A DNA stretch of 64,000 nt from Aquarana catesbeiana (GCF_042186555.1 NC_133333.1:66533555-66597554), one strand, 5' to 3'. Counted from the first letter of the stretch, positions 32,725-43,260 are shown. The notes: generated from the letters alone by a model not told the origin. Numbers and translations: made by a program.

Positions 32725-33918
32725 ATGCAGCCAGTAACGTCAGAGGCTGACGGAGGTGCTTCCCCACTCAAGGCTCTGTGCCAGCAAGTCGCTGCGCTTA
32801 CCCAAGCAGTGACGAGTCTACAAGGACATTATTCCCAGTTGGAGATTCACCTTCAGAACCAAGCAATGTCTCCTATGATGGTTCCACCCCCTGAACCAAG
32901 GGTACCTACTCCTGAACGCTTCTCCGGTGACCGAACGAAGTTCCGAGCATTCAAGGATACCTGTTTACTTTACCTGGCCCTTCAACCAAGAACTTTTTCC
33001 CTAGAAACTGTTAAAGTGGGATTTGTTATTTCCCTGCTGTCCAATGAACCCCAGTCTTGGGCCCATCAGTTATTGGAGCAAAAGGATCCCGCTATTAATT
33101 CAGTGGACTTGTTCTTTGAAGCCATGTCCAGATTATATGATGATCCACAACGTATGGCTACTGCTGAGGCCGCCCTTCATGCCTTGCAGCAAGGGCAGTG
33201 CCCTGTAGAGGATTATATCGTGGACTTTCGCAGTTGGGCTGCCGACACAGGGTGGAATGAGGCCACTCTCAGATTCAAATTCCGGCTTGGCTTATCTGAA
33301 CTTGTCAAAGACGAACTTGCATGAGTAGAGTCCCCAACCACATTAGAAGGACTCATCTAGCTAGTCGTCCAACTTGATAGGCGCCTGCGGGAGCGACAGT
33401 CTTAAAATGCACGATCCCTCTGGCCTTCTTGGATGATGCCTACAGTTCCGGCCGTTCCTGCACCCGCCACTCCAGTCACGTCTAACAAAGGGCCTATGCA
33501 AATTGGCGCAGTTCGCTCTGCTCTTACCCCTAATGAGAAACTTCATCGCCGGCAAGCTAACCTATGTTTCTATTGTGGAGGACCCGGACATATTCGTCTC
33601 AATTGTCCAATAAGGCCCAGTAGATTTCCTTTCCACAACTCTACTAGACTCCAAGTCCCGAAACCTTTCCCAACTCATCTTGTTCTCCATATCGCATTAC
33701 AGTTGGCAAGAGGAGAGGTCAGACTTCCAGCAATAGTCGACTCCGGGGCTTGCAGTTGCTTTTTGGACATTTCCCTGGCTATAGACTTTCAGATTCCATT
33801 TCGAAAGAAGGAACATAAACTTAAAATTCATTTGGCCAACGGATCGACGCTGCAGTTTGGGCCTGTTACTCAAGAGACTTTGCCTACTCTCACCATGATT
33901 GACCCAGGCCATCAATAA
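32725..33918 (+). pseudogene. gypsy gag-protease region, three stops in gag
   Basis: Capsid-type gag starting at ATG 32725: an N-terminal coiled segment (QQVAALTQAVTSLQ), then the retrotransposon gag core (RFSGDRTKFRAFKDTCLLYL, VGFVISLLSNEPQSWAHQLL). The frame is broken by TGA 33322-33324, TAG 33358-33360 and TAA 33403-33405 but stays in register. A CCHC zinc knuckle (CFYCGGPGHIRLNC, about 33567-33608) binds RNA. An aspartic protease segment with the DSGA active-site motif (LPAIVDSGACSCFLD, around 33725-33770) follows. TAA at 33916-33918; beyond it, in the same frame, protease sequence continues (IILGLPWLW) to about 34004. The protein is of the vertebrate Sushi/RTL-like gypsy kind. Confidence 0.85.
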
Positions 33919-34328
33919 TTTCTTTGTTTTGATGTTCTTTGTTCTCCAATGTTCCCTATAATTTTGGGACTCCCTTGGCTATGGGCACACAACCCTCAGA
34001 TAGACACTGCTCCAGTGCCCAGATGTGAAAACTGCTGCTGAGTCTCCTCTCCTTACACAGAATCGAGTTTGCATTTCATTCTAGTAACAAACCCATCTAC
34101 ACAACCAAATTTTTTTCATACAAGTAGGCCCTAAAAAATGTGGTCAAATGCATATGGCCAAAACAATGGTGTTTTATAGGCCGAAAGAAAAATGTTTGAT
34201 ACGAACGAATAATGTGCCCATGAACATGAAAGTTGACATTTTAAACTGGATAACAGTTAAGAAAAGCACATGGAGCAGCACGAATGTAATAAACACAAAA
34301 AGAATAGGAACACAGCACAACTACTTAC

Positions 34329-34680
34329 TTTTTTGCAGCACTCTCCGGATCTTTCTGTACTGCTCGTGTTCTCTTAATTTGAGGTCCGACCACCGCTTCC
34401 TGAGCTGATCTTTCGATCGTCGTACCCCAAAATTCCAGTGCAGACTCTTGACCACTTTCGCCATTATCTTGGCATTTCTGGCACTGGGGTTGGGGTAAGG
34501 TCCATACTTTCCATCATAGTCGGCCCTCTTCAGGATGTCCACTATCTCCAACATCTCCCCAAAGGAAATATTTGAGGCCTTAAATCTTCTCCTTCTGGAT
34601 CCAGACGTTTCTGGCTCCAGGCTTTCCTCCCCCTCCTCCTTGTTGCTATAATTAGCACGCACCTGCTGTGTCTCCGCCAT
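34329..34680 (-). pseudogene. Myb/SANT-like exon 1 of a Harbinger (fragment)
   Basis: ATG at 34680, open to the conserved donor GTAAGTAG at 34328. It encodes an acidic N-terminus, the basic SGSRRRRFKA patch and the Myb/SANT-like domain (FGEMLEIVDILKRADYDGK, KIMAKVVKSLHWNFG, RRSKDQLRKRWSDLK). It is clearly homologous to the copy at 14339-14696 but diverged. Exons 2 and 3 are absent, having been cut off at the gypsy junction. Confidence 0.8.
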
Positions 34681-34970
34681 GTGCTCTTCCCCCACTGCAC
34701 CGAATGAAAAGGGGCGGGGAATAGACTAGAAAGAACGTCAGGGGCGGGCAGAGTTACACGCATGCACAGTGTGTATAAAGCGTAACACGCGTGCATAGTA
34801 CGTACGATCTGTGAGCGGAGGAAGGAGTATCGGAGGCGCCGATCGTGATAACGAAGGTAAGATCTAAACTTGGGCCTATACTGCTTCTAGATTGAGGCCT
34901 ATATTGTAACAAGATTAGGAGAGTTTTGCCTGACATTAGGGTTTGTCTCGTGTTGTGTATTGCAGATAAA
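34681..34970. promoter_or_regulatory. Divergent promoter, second copy
   Basis: Two GC boxes (GGGGCGGGG near 34711 and GGGGCGGGC near 34741), TATAAA at 34774-34779, a non-coding exon ending AAG|GTAAGATC near 34858 and an acceptor TTGCAG near 34965. The arrangement matches 14697-14984. Confidence 0.7.
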
Positions 34971-35880
34971 ATGGATGGCTTCAATGACCACAACTTCCTC
35001 CCCCTGTTCATAGACAAGTACAGGGAGCTGCCCTGTCTGTGGCAGGTGAAACATCCACATTATAATAATAAACAAAAGAGGCAGGCAGCGGTGGTCCCCA
35101 CGGCAACCATCCCCTATTTAAAAACCAAAATTGGTGGTCTCAGGAGCACTTATCTTAGGGAGCGCAAGAAGGTCACGGATTCCCAGAGATCCAGAGTTGC
35201 AGCAGATGACGTTTATGTCCCCAGGCTCTGGTACTATGAGAGACTTCGTTTTCTGTCAGACCAGACTTGAGTCAGGGAATCCCTCTCTACCCTTCCTTTC
35301 ACTCTTCCTTCCACCCTATCTTCTACCCCAGCTGAGGCTTCCGATGTCAAACCTGGGACTTCCAGCCAGGAAGAAGTGGAGGAGCCAAGATGGAGTCAGG
35401 TTGATCATCAGTTATATTTCTTAACATTCAATTTGCAACAGTCATGAGGTGAAAATTGTGTGTGATTGATGAATCAAAAATTCAAACTATGTCCCTTTTT
35501 TATACACAGGAAGAACTCAGCCAGGACGAGGCTCTGGAAAGTGGCACACAGGAGGAGGCTGTGGAATGTGGCAGCCAGGAGGAGGCAGGGGTTAGTGGCA
35601 GCCAGGGGGAGGCGGGGCTAAGTGGCAGCCAGGAGAAGCCTGGGACCAGTCGGAGCCTGACCGAATCGCAGGTTCCTCCCCTCCGCCTTCCATAGAAAAG
35701 ACCCAGGAAGGGGACTCACGTGCAGGATTCAGCGCTCAGGCTCATTCAGGAGGCTTCTGCGTCTCTCAGAGCCTTACCCACTCCTGAAGAGGCCTTTGCC
35801 TGCATGGCTGCGACCAAACTGAAGGGCATGCAGGAGGGCCAACGCCTCATGTGTGAAAAACATATTTATAAAGTCCTAAC
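34971..35880 (+). pseudogene. MADF-domain gene, second copy, disrupted
   Basis: Exon 1 starts at ATG 34971 (MDGFNDHNFLPLFIDKYREL). It lacks ~10 residues in the middle of the MADF domain (an in-frame deletion after KRQAA) and then shows GGLRSTYLRERKKV and LWYYERLRFLSDQT. One extra T causes a frameshift to TGA at 35268-35270. The second coding exon (after TACACAG, 35510 on) has several imperfect SGSQEEAG-type repeats not present in the other copy, then stops at 35693-35695. A later stretch resembles the helical FFWRATEV/QEGQ part of the intact copy. Confidence 0.7.
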
Positions 35881-35882
35881 TA

Positions 35883-36287
35883 AGGTTCATCGGTCCCTTT
35901 GCAATTAAGAGAGAGATTAATCCTGTGGCTTTTGAATCGTCTCTGCCGAGTTCTTACAAGATTCACCCAGTCTTCCACGTCTCGCTGCTTAAGCCAATCA
36001 GTGCTGGCCCCTTTTCTGGAAGAGAAGATCCTCCTCCACCTCCAATCACAGTGGGTGAAGAAATGGAGTTCGAGGTGGAAGCCATCCTGGATTGTCGAAA
36101 GAGAGGTAGACAAATTCAATATCTAGTGAAGTGGAAGGGCTACTCACCAGAGGAGAGCTCTTGGGAACCCGCAAAAAATTTTCATGCCCCTAAACTGTTA
36201 CGTGAATTCTTCAGAAGATATCCGGAGAAGCAAGCATGCCTGGGCATCCGAAGGCTGCCTCTTGGGGGGGGCACTGTCAGGGACTAA
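35883..36287 (+). pseudogene. gypsy integrase C-terminus with chromodomain
   Basis: The frame resumes at RFIGPFAIKREINPVAFE, the GPF/Y-like module of integrase, followed by the usual SYKIHPVFHVSLLKP. A chromodomain (EVEAILDCRKRGRQIQYLVK, then WKGYSPEESSWEP) lies at about 36070-36165. In chromoviruses it steers integration to marked chromatin. The stop TAA (36285-36287) lies just inside the 3' LTR. The catalytic core of integrase, RT and RNase H are missing, replaced by Harbinger DNA. Confidence 0.9.
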
Positions 36288-36904
36288 CCCGCAGGAGAAC
36301 TGACATCTATGGCCAGCAGAATCTTGTATCAACAAACACGCGCGCGGGCGAGAGCTGTCAGGGCAGTGTATTCTTCAGTGTGCACGCGTGCGCGCCAAGG
36401 AACCAGTATATTATTTAAAGCATGTTGCAGCAGTCATGATCTTCAGCTTCTTGTACATTCCTGAGTCCTGTTCCTATTGTCTTGGATTACCAGTTAACGA
36501 CCCGGCTTGACCTATCTGATCTACATTGACCCCGGCTTGACCCTTGGCTTGTTCCTGTTACTCCGCTCTGATCTGCTGCACTGTGTATGACCCCCTGGCT
36601 TGTTTCATTGACTTTGCTACTGCATGCTGTCCTGTGTATGAACCCCGGCCTAGCTCCTGACACTGCTCCTGGTACTCCCTGCTGCACGATCTCATCTGGT
36701 ACTTCCGAGGTACCCCTGCCTAGCAGTCTACCCTGCTCGTCAGCTGCCCACCAGTGGACTTCTCTGCTTCATCTCAGCTTACTGCAGCCAGCAACCCCTG
36801 CCGCTTTGAGTATAGCTCCCCCTGTGCCACCTCCAGGGGGCGCTCTGCACTTAGTCACAAGGGAAGCCCTCCCAGCATTTCAGCCTCCGATCAGGTATGT
36901 GATA
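36275..36904 (+). repeat. 3' LTR of the gypsy element
   Basis: 630 bp, starting TGTCAGGGAC and ending GTATGTGATA, followed by the GGTAG duplication and satellite. Confidence 0.85.
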
Positions 36905-37438
36905 GGTAGCTTTAGGTGCACACTGTGCACTGTGCACAGGACGCAGTACACTAACTGTAAATACTGCAACTGCCTGCCTGTGGTACTAATAGGATCAGAA
37001 GAACACCACCAATTTTCTTCAGGTAGCTTTAGGTGCACACTGTGCAGAGGACGCAGTACACTAACTGTAAATACTGCAGCTGTCTGCCTGTGGTACTAAT
37101 AGGATCAGAAGAACACCACCAATTTTCTTCAGGTAGCTTTAGGTGCACACTGTGTAGAGGACACAGTACACTAACTGTATATACTGTAGCTGCCTGCCTG
37201 TGGTATTAATAGGATCAGAACAACAGCAATTGTCTTCAGGTAGTTTTAGGTGCACACTGGGCAGAGGACGCAGTACACTAACTGTAAATACTGCAGTTGC
37301 CTGCCTGTGGTATTAAAAGGATCAGAAGAACACCACCAATTTTCTTCAGGTAGCTTTAGGTGCACACTGTGCAGAGGACACAGTACACTAACTGTAAATA
37401 CTGCAGCTGCCTGCCTGTGGTACTAATAGGATCAGAAG
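36905..37438 (+). repeat. Satellite block 9 (right end of the array)
   Basis: Resumes in mid-monomer after the gypsy target duplication, runs about five monomers and stops abruptly at AATAGGATCAGAAGA, where a GC-rich dispersed repeat begins. Confidence 0.95.
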
Positions 37439-38180
37439 ACCGGGCCCCCGCTAGCAAAAGAGCTGGAAGAAGATAGTGGGGGAGGTCGGCAGAAGATACC
37501 GGATACCGGGAGAAGAGGCCGAACAGTGCGGAGAAGAACCGGACACCGGGAGAAGATGCGGAGAGCACCGAAGAAGATCCCCAAAGTCGGAAGAAGACCC
37601 CCGGAGCTGCCTAATAAATTACTTTAAAAACCTGTGTAGTGTGTTTTTTTTCTTAACACTTTTCTCCGCCAGGTGAATGGGTAGGGGTACCATGTACCCC
37701 ATACTCATTCACATAGGGTGGGGGGCCAGGATCTGGGGGCCCCCTTATTAAAGGGGGCTCCCGGATTCTGATAAGCCCCCCGCCTGCAGACCCTGACAAC
37801 CAATGGCCAGGGTTGTCGGAAAGAGGCCCTTGTCCTCATCAACATGGGGACAAGGTGCTTTGGGCTGGGGGGGGCCCGCAGCACGCCCTCCTTCCCCAAA
37901 GTACCCATCCCCCATGTTGAGGGCATGCGGCCTGGTACGGTTCAGGAGGGGGGGCGCATGCTCGTCCCCACCCCCTTTCCTGACCGGCCAGGCTGCATGC
38001 TCGGATAAGGGTCTGATATGGATTTTGGGGGACCCCCACGCTGTTTTTTCGGCGTAGGGGGTTTCCCCTTAGAATCCATACCAGACCGAAGGGCCTGGCA
38101 TGCACCTGGAGGGGGAACCCATGCCGTTTTTTTATTTAAAATTTGGCGTGGAGTTCTCCCTCAAGATTCATATCACAGTG
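37439..38180. repeat. GC-rich dispersed repeat, copy 1
   Basis: GA-rich sequence with short GGGAGAAGA-type repeats (37440-37600), a TAATAAATTAC stretch, then a long unit beginning near AATGGGTAGGGGTACC and running to AAATTTGGCGTGGAG. A second copy is at 49680-50440. Its last part (TTCCCCTTA...ATCCATACCAGACC) recurs inside the hAT elements near 51490 and 61025. Apparent open frames are not supported by any protein similarity I recognise. Confidence 0.7.
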
Positions 38181-38477
38181 CCTGGTATTGGCGGGGATCC
38201 AAGTCGGATCCCTGTGCTTGTCGCTCATTGGGAAAGGACAAAACATTTTGCAGCTATCTGCAGCTGACACAGTGCAGTGTGATTACCTGTGGTTATGTGC
38301 GGATAGCTGCACTAAATCGCTCCTGGACGCAGTCAATTCTATTTTTTCTATCCGCACCAAACCACATGTAATCAAAATGCAGTGTGTAAATGGGGATATA
38401 TAAAGCATTGTGTGCGTTAAGCTGCGGTAGAAAATTCAGCTAAAAGCACAATTCTATCCGCCCGTGTGAAAGGATAA
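38181..38477. other. Unrecognised spacer
   Basis: No gene or repeat that I can name. The right end (GTGTGAAAGGATAA) leads into the MITE group. Confidence 0.4.
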
Positions 38478-39608
38478 GGCCCCTTTCACACTGGCGCATT
38501 TTTCAGGTGCTAAAAATAGCGCCTGAAAAACTCCCTAAAGAAGTGGCTCCATTCTCTCCAGTGTGAATCGGGCTTTCACACTGGAGCAGTGCACTAGTAG
38601 GACAGTAAGGCCCCTTTCACACTGGGGCGGTGGGGGCATCTGCGGTAAAGCGGTGCTATTTTTAGCGCCACTTTACTCTTGTTTTAGTAGCATTATTCGG
38701 CTGCTAGCGGAGCGGTTTTAACCCCCCTGCTAGAGGCCGAAAAAGGGGTTAAATACACCCACAAAATGCTGCTGGAGCGGCATTTTGCCGGCAGTATCAC
38801 AGCGCTGCCCCAATGATTTCAATGGGGAGGACAGGTGAGTTCACCGCTCCAAAGAAGCTGCTGGCAGGACTTTTTGTGACACCCTGCCAGCGCACCGCTC
38901 CAGTGTGAAAGCCCTCACTGGAGTGAATGGAGCCACTTCTTTAGGGCATTTTTCAGATGCTATTTTTAGCGATGTAGCGCTTAAAAACACCCCGGTGTGA
39001 AAGGGGCCTAAAAAAAAGGCCTGCTAGCAGCACCTTTTGAGCGGTGTATAAACCGCTCCTGCCCATTGAAATCAATGTGGTGGCGTTTTGCAGGCGGATT
39101 TATATAAACCCCTTTTCGGCCGCTAGTGGGGGTTAAAACCACTAGCGGCTGAATACCACCGGTAAAGTGGCGCTAAAAATAGCGCCGTTTTACTACTGCC
39201 GCCCGCACCGCCCCAGTGTGAAAGGGGCCTAAGGCCCCTTTCACATGAACGGACTTTTCAGATCCGTCTCGGACCTGCGGACCTGAACAGACACTCCATA
39301 AACCTCTATGGAGGGTCGGATGTCAGTGGTGACATGTCCACTGACATCCGACCCACTCCAATCCAAAAAAGAGTAACGGAGGAAACACCTATTTTTTAAT
39401 CCGTCTGCAGATCGGATCGGGAGACGACGGACTCTATGGTCCGTCATCATCCGATCCCCCATAGAGGAGAGCGGCACTCTGGCAGATCCGTCCCTGCACA
39501 GTGTGCAGAGACAGACCTGTCATCTGCCTGCTCAGCGAGGATCCACGGAGCGATCCCCCGCTGAGCAAAATGGGCTCCGTACACGGACACGTCCATGTGA
39601 AAGAACCC
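38478..39608. mobile_element. Cluster of three abutting TAA-flanked MITEs
   Basis: Three units start GGCCCCTTTCACA after TAA. Unit 1 (38478-38605) is a truncated piece. Unit 2 (38609-39229) has ~20 bp inverted ends GGCCCCTTTCACACTGGGGC and TAA on both sides. Unit 3 (39233-39608) has ends GGCCCCTTTCACATG and CATGTGAAAGAACCC with TAA on both sides and shares one TAA with unit 2. Part of unit 1 reappears inverted inside unit 2 (about 38880-38985). A 3-bp TAA duplication suggests PIF/Harbinger-type mobilisation. Non-coding. Confidence 0.75.
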
Positions 39609-39894
39609 TAAGACCAACGCCCTTTGTACAAAAATCCACGGGAAAGTTTGTACAAAGTCCCATCGTGTGTATGAGGCTTAAACACCAGAAATTCAACTTT
39701 TCATATCTTTAAAGGTCACCATACACTAGCCAATCAGTTAGATCTTCCATAAATTAGATTCAGTGCAAGAGCCTGTTTGGTTTTCTACAATTAGAAGTAA
39801 TTCTTACAGTGCATCTTCCTATTACCACTTTAGTCTAATGCTCTCATTCCATTATTTCAACCCCAAAGTTGCGTGATTTACAATGTGCTTTTTC
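39609..39894. other. Spacer with a fragment of a Harbinger-like MITE
   Basis: 39612-39680 (ATCGTGTGTATGAGGCTTAA) looks like the end of another GTGTGTA-type MITE. The remainder is unrecognised. Confidence 0.35.
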
Positions 39895-40372
39895 GGCTTG
39901 TTTTCCACTATTGCAACTTGTCATGCCACTAGGGACTGAAAAGTTGCATCACAAGTTCTACCCCATGATTTACAATGAGTACCGTTCATATGTGTGCGAC
40001 TTCAAGTTGCAGCAACTTCAAAGTAGTCCCTGTACTACTTTGGTCCCACTTTGATGTGACTTGAGGTTCATAGACCTCAAAAATACACAGGCATTGCTTC
40101 AAGTTTCGGCAAAAAGTTGCAGGAAACTCGCGGCAAAAAACATGCAACTTTGGCCTTGCAATAGTGGAAACCGAGCCTTAATGGCATGCCATGCGACTAG
40201 TTCAAAACATCGGAGAAAAACTCGCACTGAAGTTGGAACAAAGTAGTGCAAGAACTTTTTTTGGAGTTGCACCAATTAGAACGGGGGAACATTGAAACAC
40301 ATGTGTTTTGACTTGTCCTGCAACTTCACATGTATCAAGTCGCACAACAACTCGCAGTAGTGGAAAGAGAGC
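39895..40372. mobile_element. MITE with TTCCACTATTGCAA inverted ends, composite
   Basis: The left end GGCTTGTTTTCCACTATTGC mirrors GCAATAGTGGAAACCGAGCC at 40157-40176. A second, related right end (GCAGTAGTGGAAAGAGAGCC) lies at 40353-40372, and related sequence (GGGACTGAAAAGTTGCATC) repeats again after it. Non-coding, probably a nested pair of the same MITE family. Confidence 0.6.
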
Positions 40373-40913
40373 CTAAGGCCACTTGGGACTGAAAAGTTGC
40401 ATCACAAGTTCTACCCCATGATTTACAATGGGTACCATTCATATGTGTGCGACTTGCTTACGCCCATGCCATATACACAGCGGGCACACATCTTTATTAC
40501 AGAAATCCATATTTGGCATGGGAATTAACCACTTGCTTACTGGGCACTTAAACCCCCCTGCTGGGGGGCGTGGCCTGAACATGGCTGAGTGAAGCTGCTT
40601 TCTCTCGGAGCTCCCGGCCTGTCCCGAAAACCCCGGCTATTTCCACTTTGCCAGAGGCATGATACCAACCAAACGGCACAGGACAAGAGCAACTACACGG
40701 GGGACACCCGTTGGAAGGAGCCCAGGAGAGATCCGCCACTATTTCCAGCAACTACAAGTCAAATCTCCGGGAGCCACAGTAGCAGCGCCGTGAGGCCTAC
40801 CACGCGGCGAGAAACAGAAGTCCTCCAGACAGAGCGAACACCCAGTCTCATCCTGCTCCCAGGACGATATTAATAACTCCCCGGCTATCAACGGAGGTTC
40901 TGCGAGGGGCAAG

Positions 40914-41828
40914 ATGGCATCCCCACAATCTCCGGAACCCATTAGGCTTGACCAGGACATTCGAGCCCTGCTGCAGGCCCTCCCCACCCGATCGGACATT
41001 GAGGCGCTCATCCTTAAGTTGGAGGAGACACATCGACGAGACATGCAGGAAGTGCGAGGAGAGGTGGCTACACTGGCAGATCGCATGGACATGGGCGAAG
41101 CCTCGGTGTCCGCATTGGAGGAAAGAGTGGCAGCGCTTGAACAAGCAAGAGACTCGCAACGGGACTCCGCTGTTGCCCTACAGCTACACCTGGAAGATAT
41201 CGAGGACCGGAGTCGCAGGAACAATCTGCGGCTCCGGGGAATCCCGGAGGAAACAACAGCGGAAAACCTAGGGGAGACGGTCAGGAAAATATTCCGCACA
41301 GTACTGGATGACCCGGATCTCACCATCGAACTAGACAGAGTCCATAGAGCTCTTGGCCCCAGATCTGAAGACCCGAGCAGACCACGAGATGTAGTATGCA
41401 GACTACACCGCTACACACAAAAAGAGGCCATCCTGCGCCGGTCCTGGGAGTTTGGTGAGGTGGAGGTGGGAGGCAAACAGGCCAGAATACTTCCCGATCT
41501 TTCGCGGGCCACACTGAGACATAGAGCCCTCCTCCGTCCTCTCCTGGAACTCGCTAAGCAGAAAGGCCTGACATACAGATGGGGATACCCGCTGTCTGTA
41601 ACATTTCGCAACGAATCTGGCTCTTTCTCCCTGCAAAGAACTGAAGACTTCCCGGCGCTCTTCCGGTTCATGGACACAGAACCAATACAAGTTCCTGACT
41701 GGCTCCAGTTCCTACCACGTCCACAAGGCCGATCGGGCCCCCTGAGGCTACACGGACCTCTCCCTCCCCGCCACCAGAGGAACAGAAGGAGACGCAGAAC
41801 AGCCTCCAAAGGAGAACAGCATGAGTAG
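40914..41828 (+). CDS. L1 ORF1p-like RNA-binding protein, intact (304 residues)
   Basis: Nucleic-acid chaperone that coats LINE RNA. ATG in AAGATGGCA context. Residues ~20-95 form a heptad-rich coiled coil (trimerisation): EALILKLEETHRRDMQEV, then ASVSALEERVAALEQA. The RRM/C-terminal block of the Transposase_22 family follows: DIEDRSRRNNLRLRGIPE near residue 92, ELDRVHRALGP near 138, RPRDVVCRLHRYTQKE near 156 and RGYPLSVTF-like RWGYPLSVTFRNESG near 222. The tail is Arg/Pro-rich. No stop or frameshift. Length is close to other L1 ORF1 proteins. Confidence 0.9.
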   Translation: MASPQSPEPIRLDQDIRALLQALPTRSDIEALILKLEETHRRDMQEVRGEVATLADRMDMGEASVSALEERVAALEQARDSQRDSAVALQLHLEDIEDRSRRNNLRLRGIPEETTAENLGETVRKIFRTVLDDPDLTIELDRVHRALGPRSEDPSRPRDVVCRLHRYTQKEAILRRSWEFGEVEVGGKQARILPDLSRATLRHRALLRPLLELAKQKGLTYRWGYPLSVTFRNESGSFSLQRTEDFPALFRFMDTEPIQVPDWLQFLPRPQGRSGPLRLHGPLPPRHQRNRRRRRTASKGEQHE

Positions 41829-43260
41829 GCCTGCCGCCACCCCTCCCCAATCCAGCTTGACTCATCCAGGACAGACTGAAAGGTACTTTGTCCTCACACA
41901 CAGGGATTTGTAACGTGGCCTTCATTATTTGTTAGAGAGAGGGGGGAAGCTAGACAAACTTTAGTCCTATTCCCCTCTACCCAGGCTCCCCCCCTCCTCC
42001 CAGCCTCAGTGCGTACAGTACGCCAGATGATGGATGGTGTGGAGAACTATAGGACCCCCTGAAAGGCCTAGTTGCTAATGATATCCGCCCCACCCCTGGA
42101 CATAAATCACAGCAGAACCTTTAAGATCTAGAACTCGGGACATGTCCCCTCCTATCCACTGTACCGTGTCCTCTCCCGTTCACCTGCACAAGCTCACTTA
42201 GGGCACTCAGAGACACTACCTCTTTGGCTGTTGGGAACCATGCTGGCCAAGCAGATGCCGGAGGCTGAGGGACATAGAAACGGCAGGAGACGTGACTCCA
42301 ACGACAACCATCATTTCACTTCGGCGCCTTGCACTCAGAGGTCAGCAAACCATGGACTACTAGCGCAACAGAGACCGTGCACGACGGGATGATCAGGTTC
42401 TAATTAGCAGTTATGGGTATCCCACATACCGCTAGCGTACAAATCGATACCCAAGAACTAACGATTTAGGCTGTGGTGGGAAGGGGGGATTTCACATATG
42501 CTTACCAGTTATAAGTTAACGGCCATGAGAGAGTCAGACCACTCTGGCACGTCCCTGTGTGGGACTGATCAATCACAAACCCGATGTCCTGCTCCGCATG
42601 TGACAGGGTTGAGCCCGGGTTGGCTATATGCCTTACAATACAGTTCAGTTTTAATCCACCCTACTTGGCTCAACCATCTTATATGCAGCTGGATGGGGAG
42701 GGATATATGTCCTGTTTTATTGCACTTGCTGAGTTACCATTTTTATGCTTTTTGTTTTGCAATGGTGTTCCTTGGGCCCTAGACATGAGAGCTCCGCTTT
42801 ATCTTATTCCATTGTATGCTATACCATGCCTCTTCTGATGGTTACATTTGAACAGTTAGTATGCCAGTAATGTCACAACTCACTAGTCTGTTAGGTGATT
42901 GCTAATGGCACTTTGCACGCACATATAAAAACCACTAATGGCCGGGGGTGGAGGGGGAGGTTCGGGAGCTCACTTCCCGGCCCTGTCTTTCCACCGTCCC
43001 ACATAGGACAACGCTCCATTCCCAGTACAGTATCTGGGGAGCGTACTAACCTGAGTGGCTAATTTAGTACTTGCACTAAGCTGCACTTTCTAGTGACAGC
43101 CCTTTAAATTCTATCTTCCTCTCTTTTCTGAGCTTATTCAATCTCTTCTACTGCACCCGCTCTATACCTTACCCACTCACCCCTTACCCCCCCCCTCAAC
43201 CCCCCACCCCCCTCCCTTTCACCTAGACTTTGCATAGTATCTTACCCACCACCCACGATT
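41829..43260 (+). other. Long inter-ORF spacer of the L1
   Basis: 1.4 kb between ORF1 and ORF2 with no protein I recognise. It ends in a C-rich tract (about 43172-43225), just before the ATG of ORF2. An internal ribosome entry role is possible but unsupported. Confidence 0.6.

Larger units (their letters stand above)
34006..35880 (+). mobile_element. Harbinger fragment (second subfamily) inside the gypsy element
   Basis: Collinear with 14013-15800 of the complete Harbinger: from within the Myb-like gene's first intron, through Myb exon 1, the divergent promoter and the MADF gene, to the second MADF coding exon. It has no Harbinger ends and no target duplication. The joins with gypsy sequence are abrupt (after ...CCTCAGATAGACA on the left and before AAGGTTCATCGG on the right). 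The encoded proteins differ from the 9875-17088 copy at many positions, so it comes from another subfamily. Introns are retained, so it was not captured from spliced RNA. Confidence 0.85.
31997..36904 (+). mobile_element. Ty3/gypsy chromovirus with a Harbinger fragment in place of RT-RNase H-integrase core
   Basis: LTR retrotransposon inserted in a satellite monomer with a 5-bp target duplication GGTAG (31992-31996 and 36905-36909). The 5' LTR is 31997-32719 and the 3' LTR 36275-36904. A G-rich polypurine tract lies just before the 3' LTR (about 36263-36271). Gag, zinc knuckle and protease are present. Pol then breaks off near 34005 and resumes near 35881 with the integrase C-terminus and chromodomain. 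The ~1.87 kb between is Harbinger DNA. I could not identify a convincing tRNA primer-binding site: the internal region starts GTATCATGCAG with gag's ATG six bases after the LTR. Confidence 0.9.

Noticed and set aside
32711..32730. Primer-binding site of the gypsy element
   Set aside because: The bases after the 5' LTR (GTATCATGCAG) resemble part of a tRNA-complement only loosely and overlap the gag start, so I could not assign a tRNA.
2704..37438. CRISPR-like array
   Set aside because: Units are contiguous full monomers without unique spacers, and the setting is a vertebrate genome.
37803..38371. Open frames in the GC-rich dispersed repeat
   Set aside because: Low-complexity composition, overlapping frames on both strands and no conserved domain. 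The second copy does not preserve them.
42498..42838. Overlapping open frames in the L1 inter-ORF spacer
   Set aside because: Two frames overlap, neither has a recognisable domain, and the position fits untranslated spacer.
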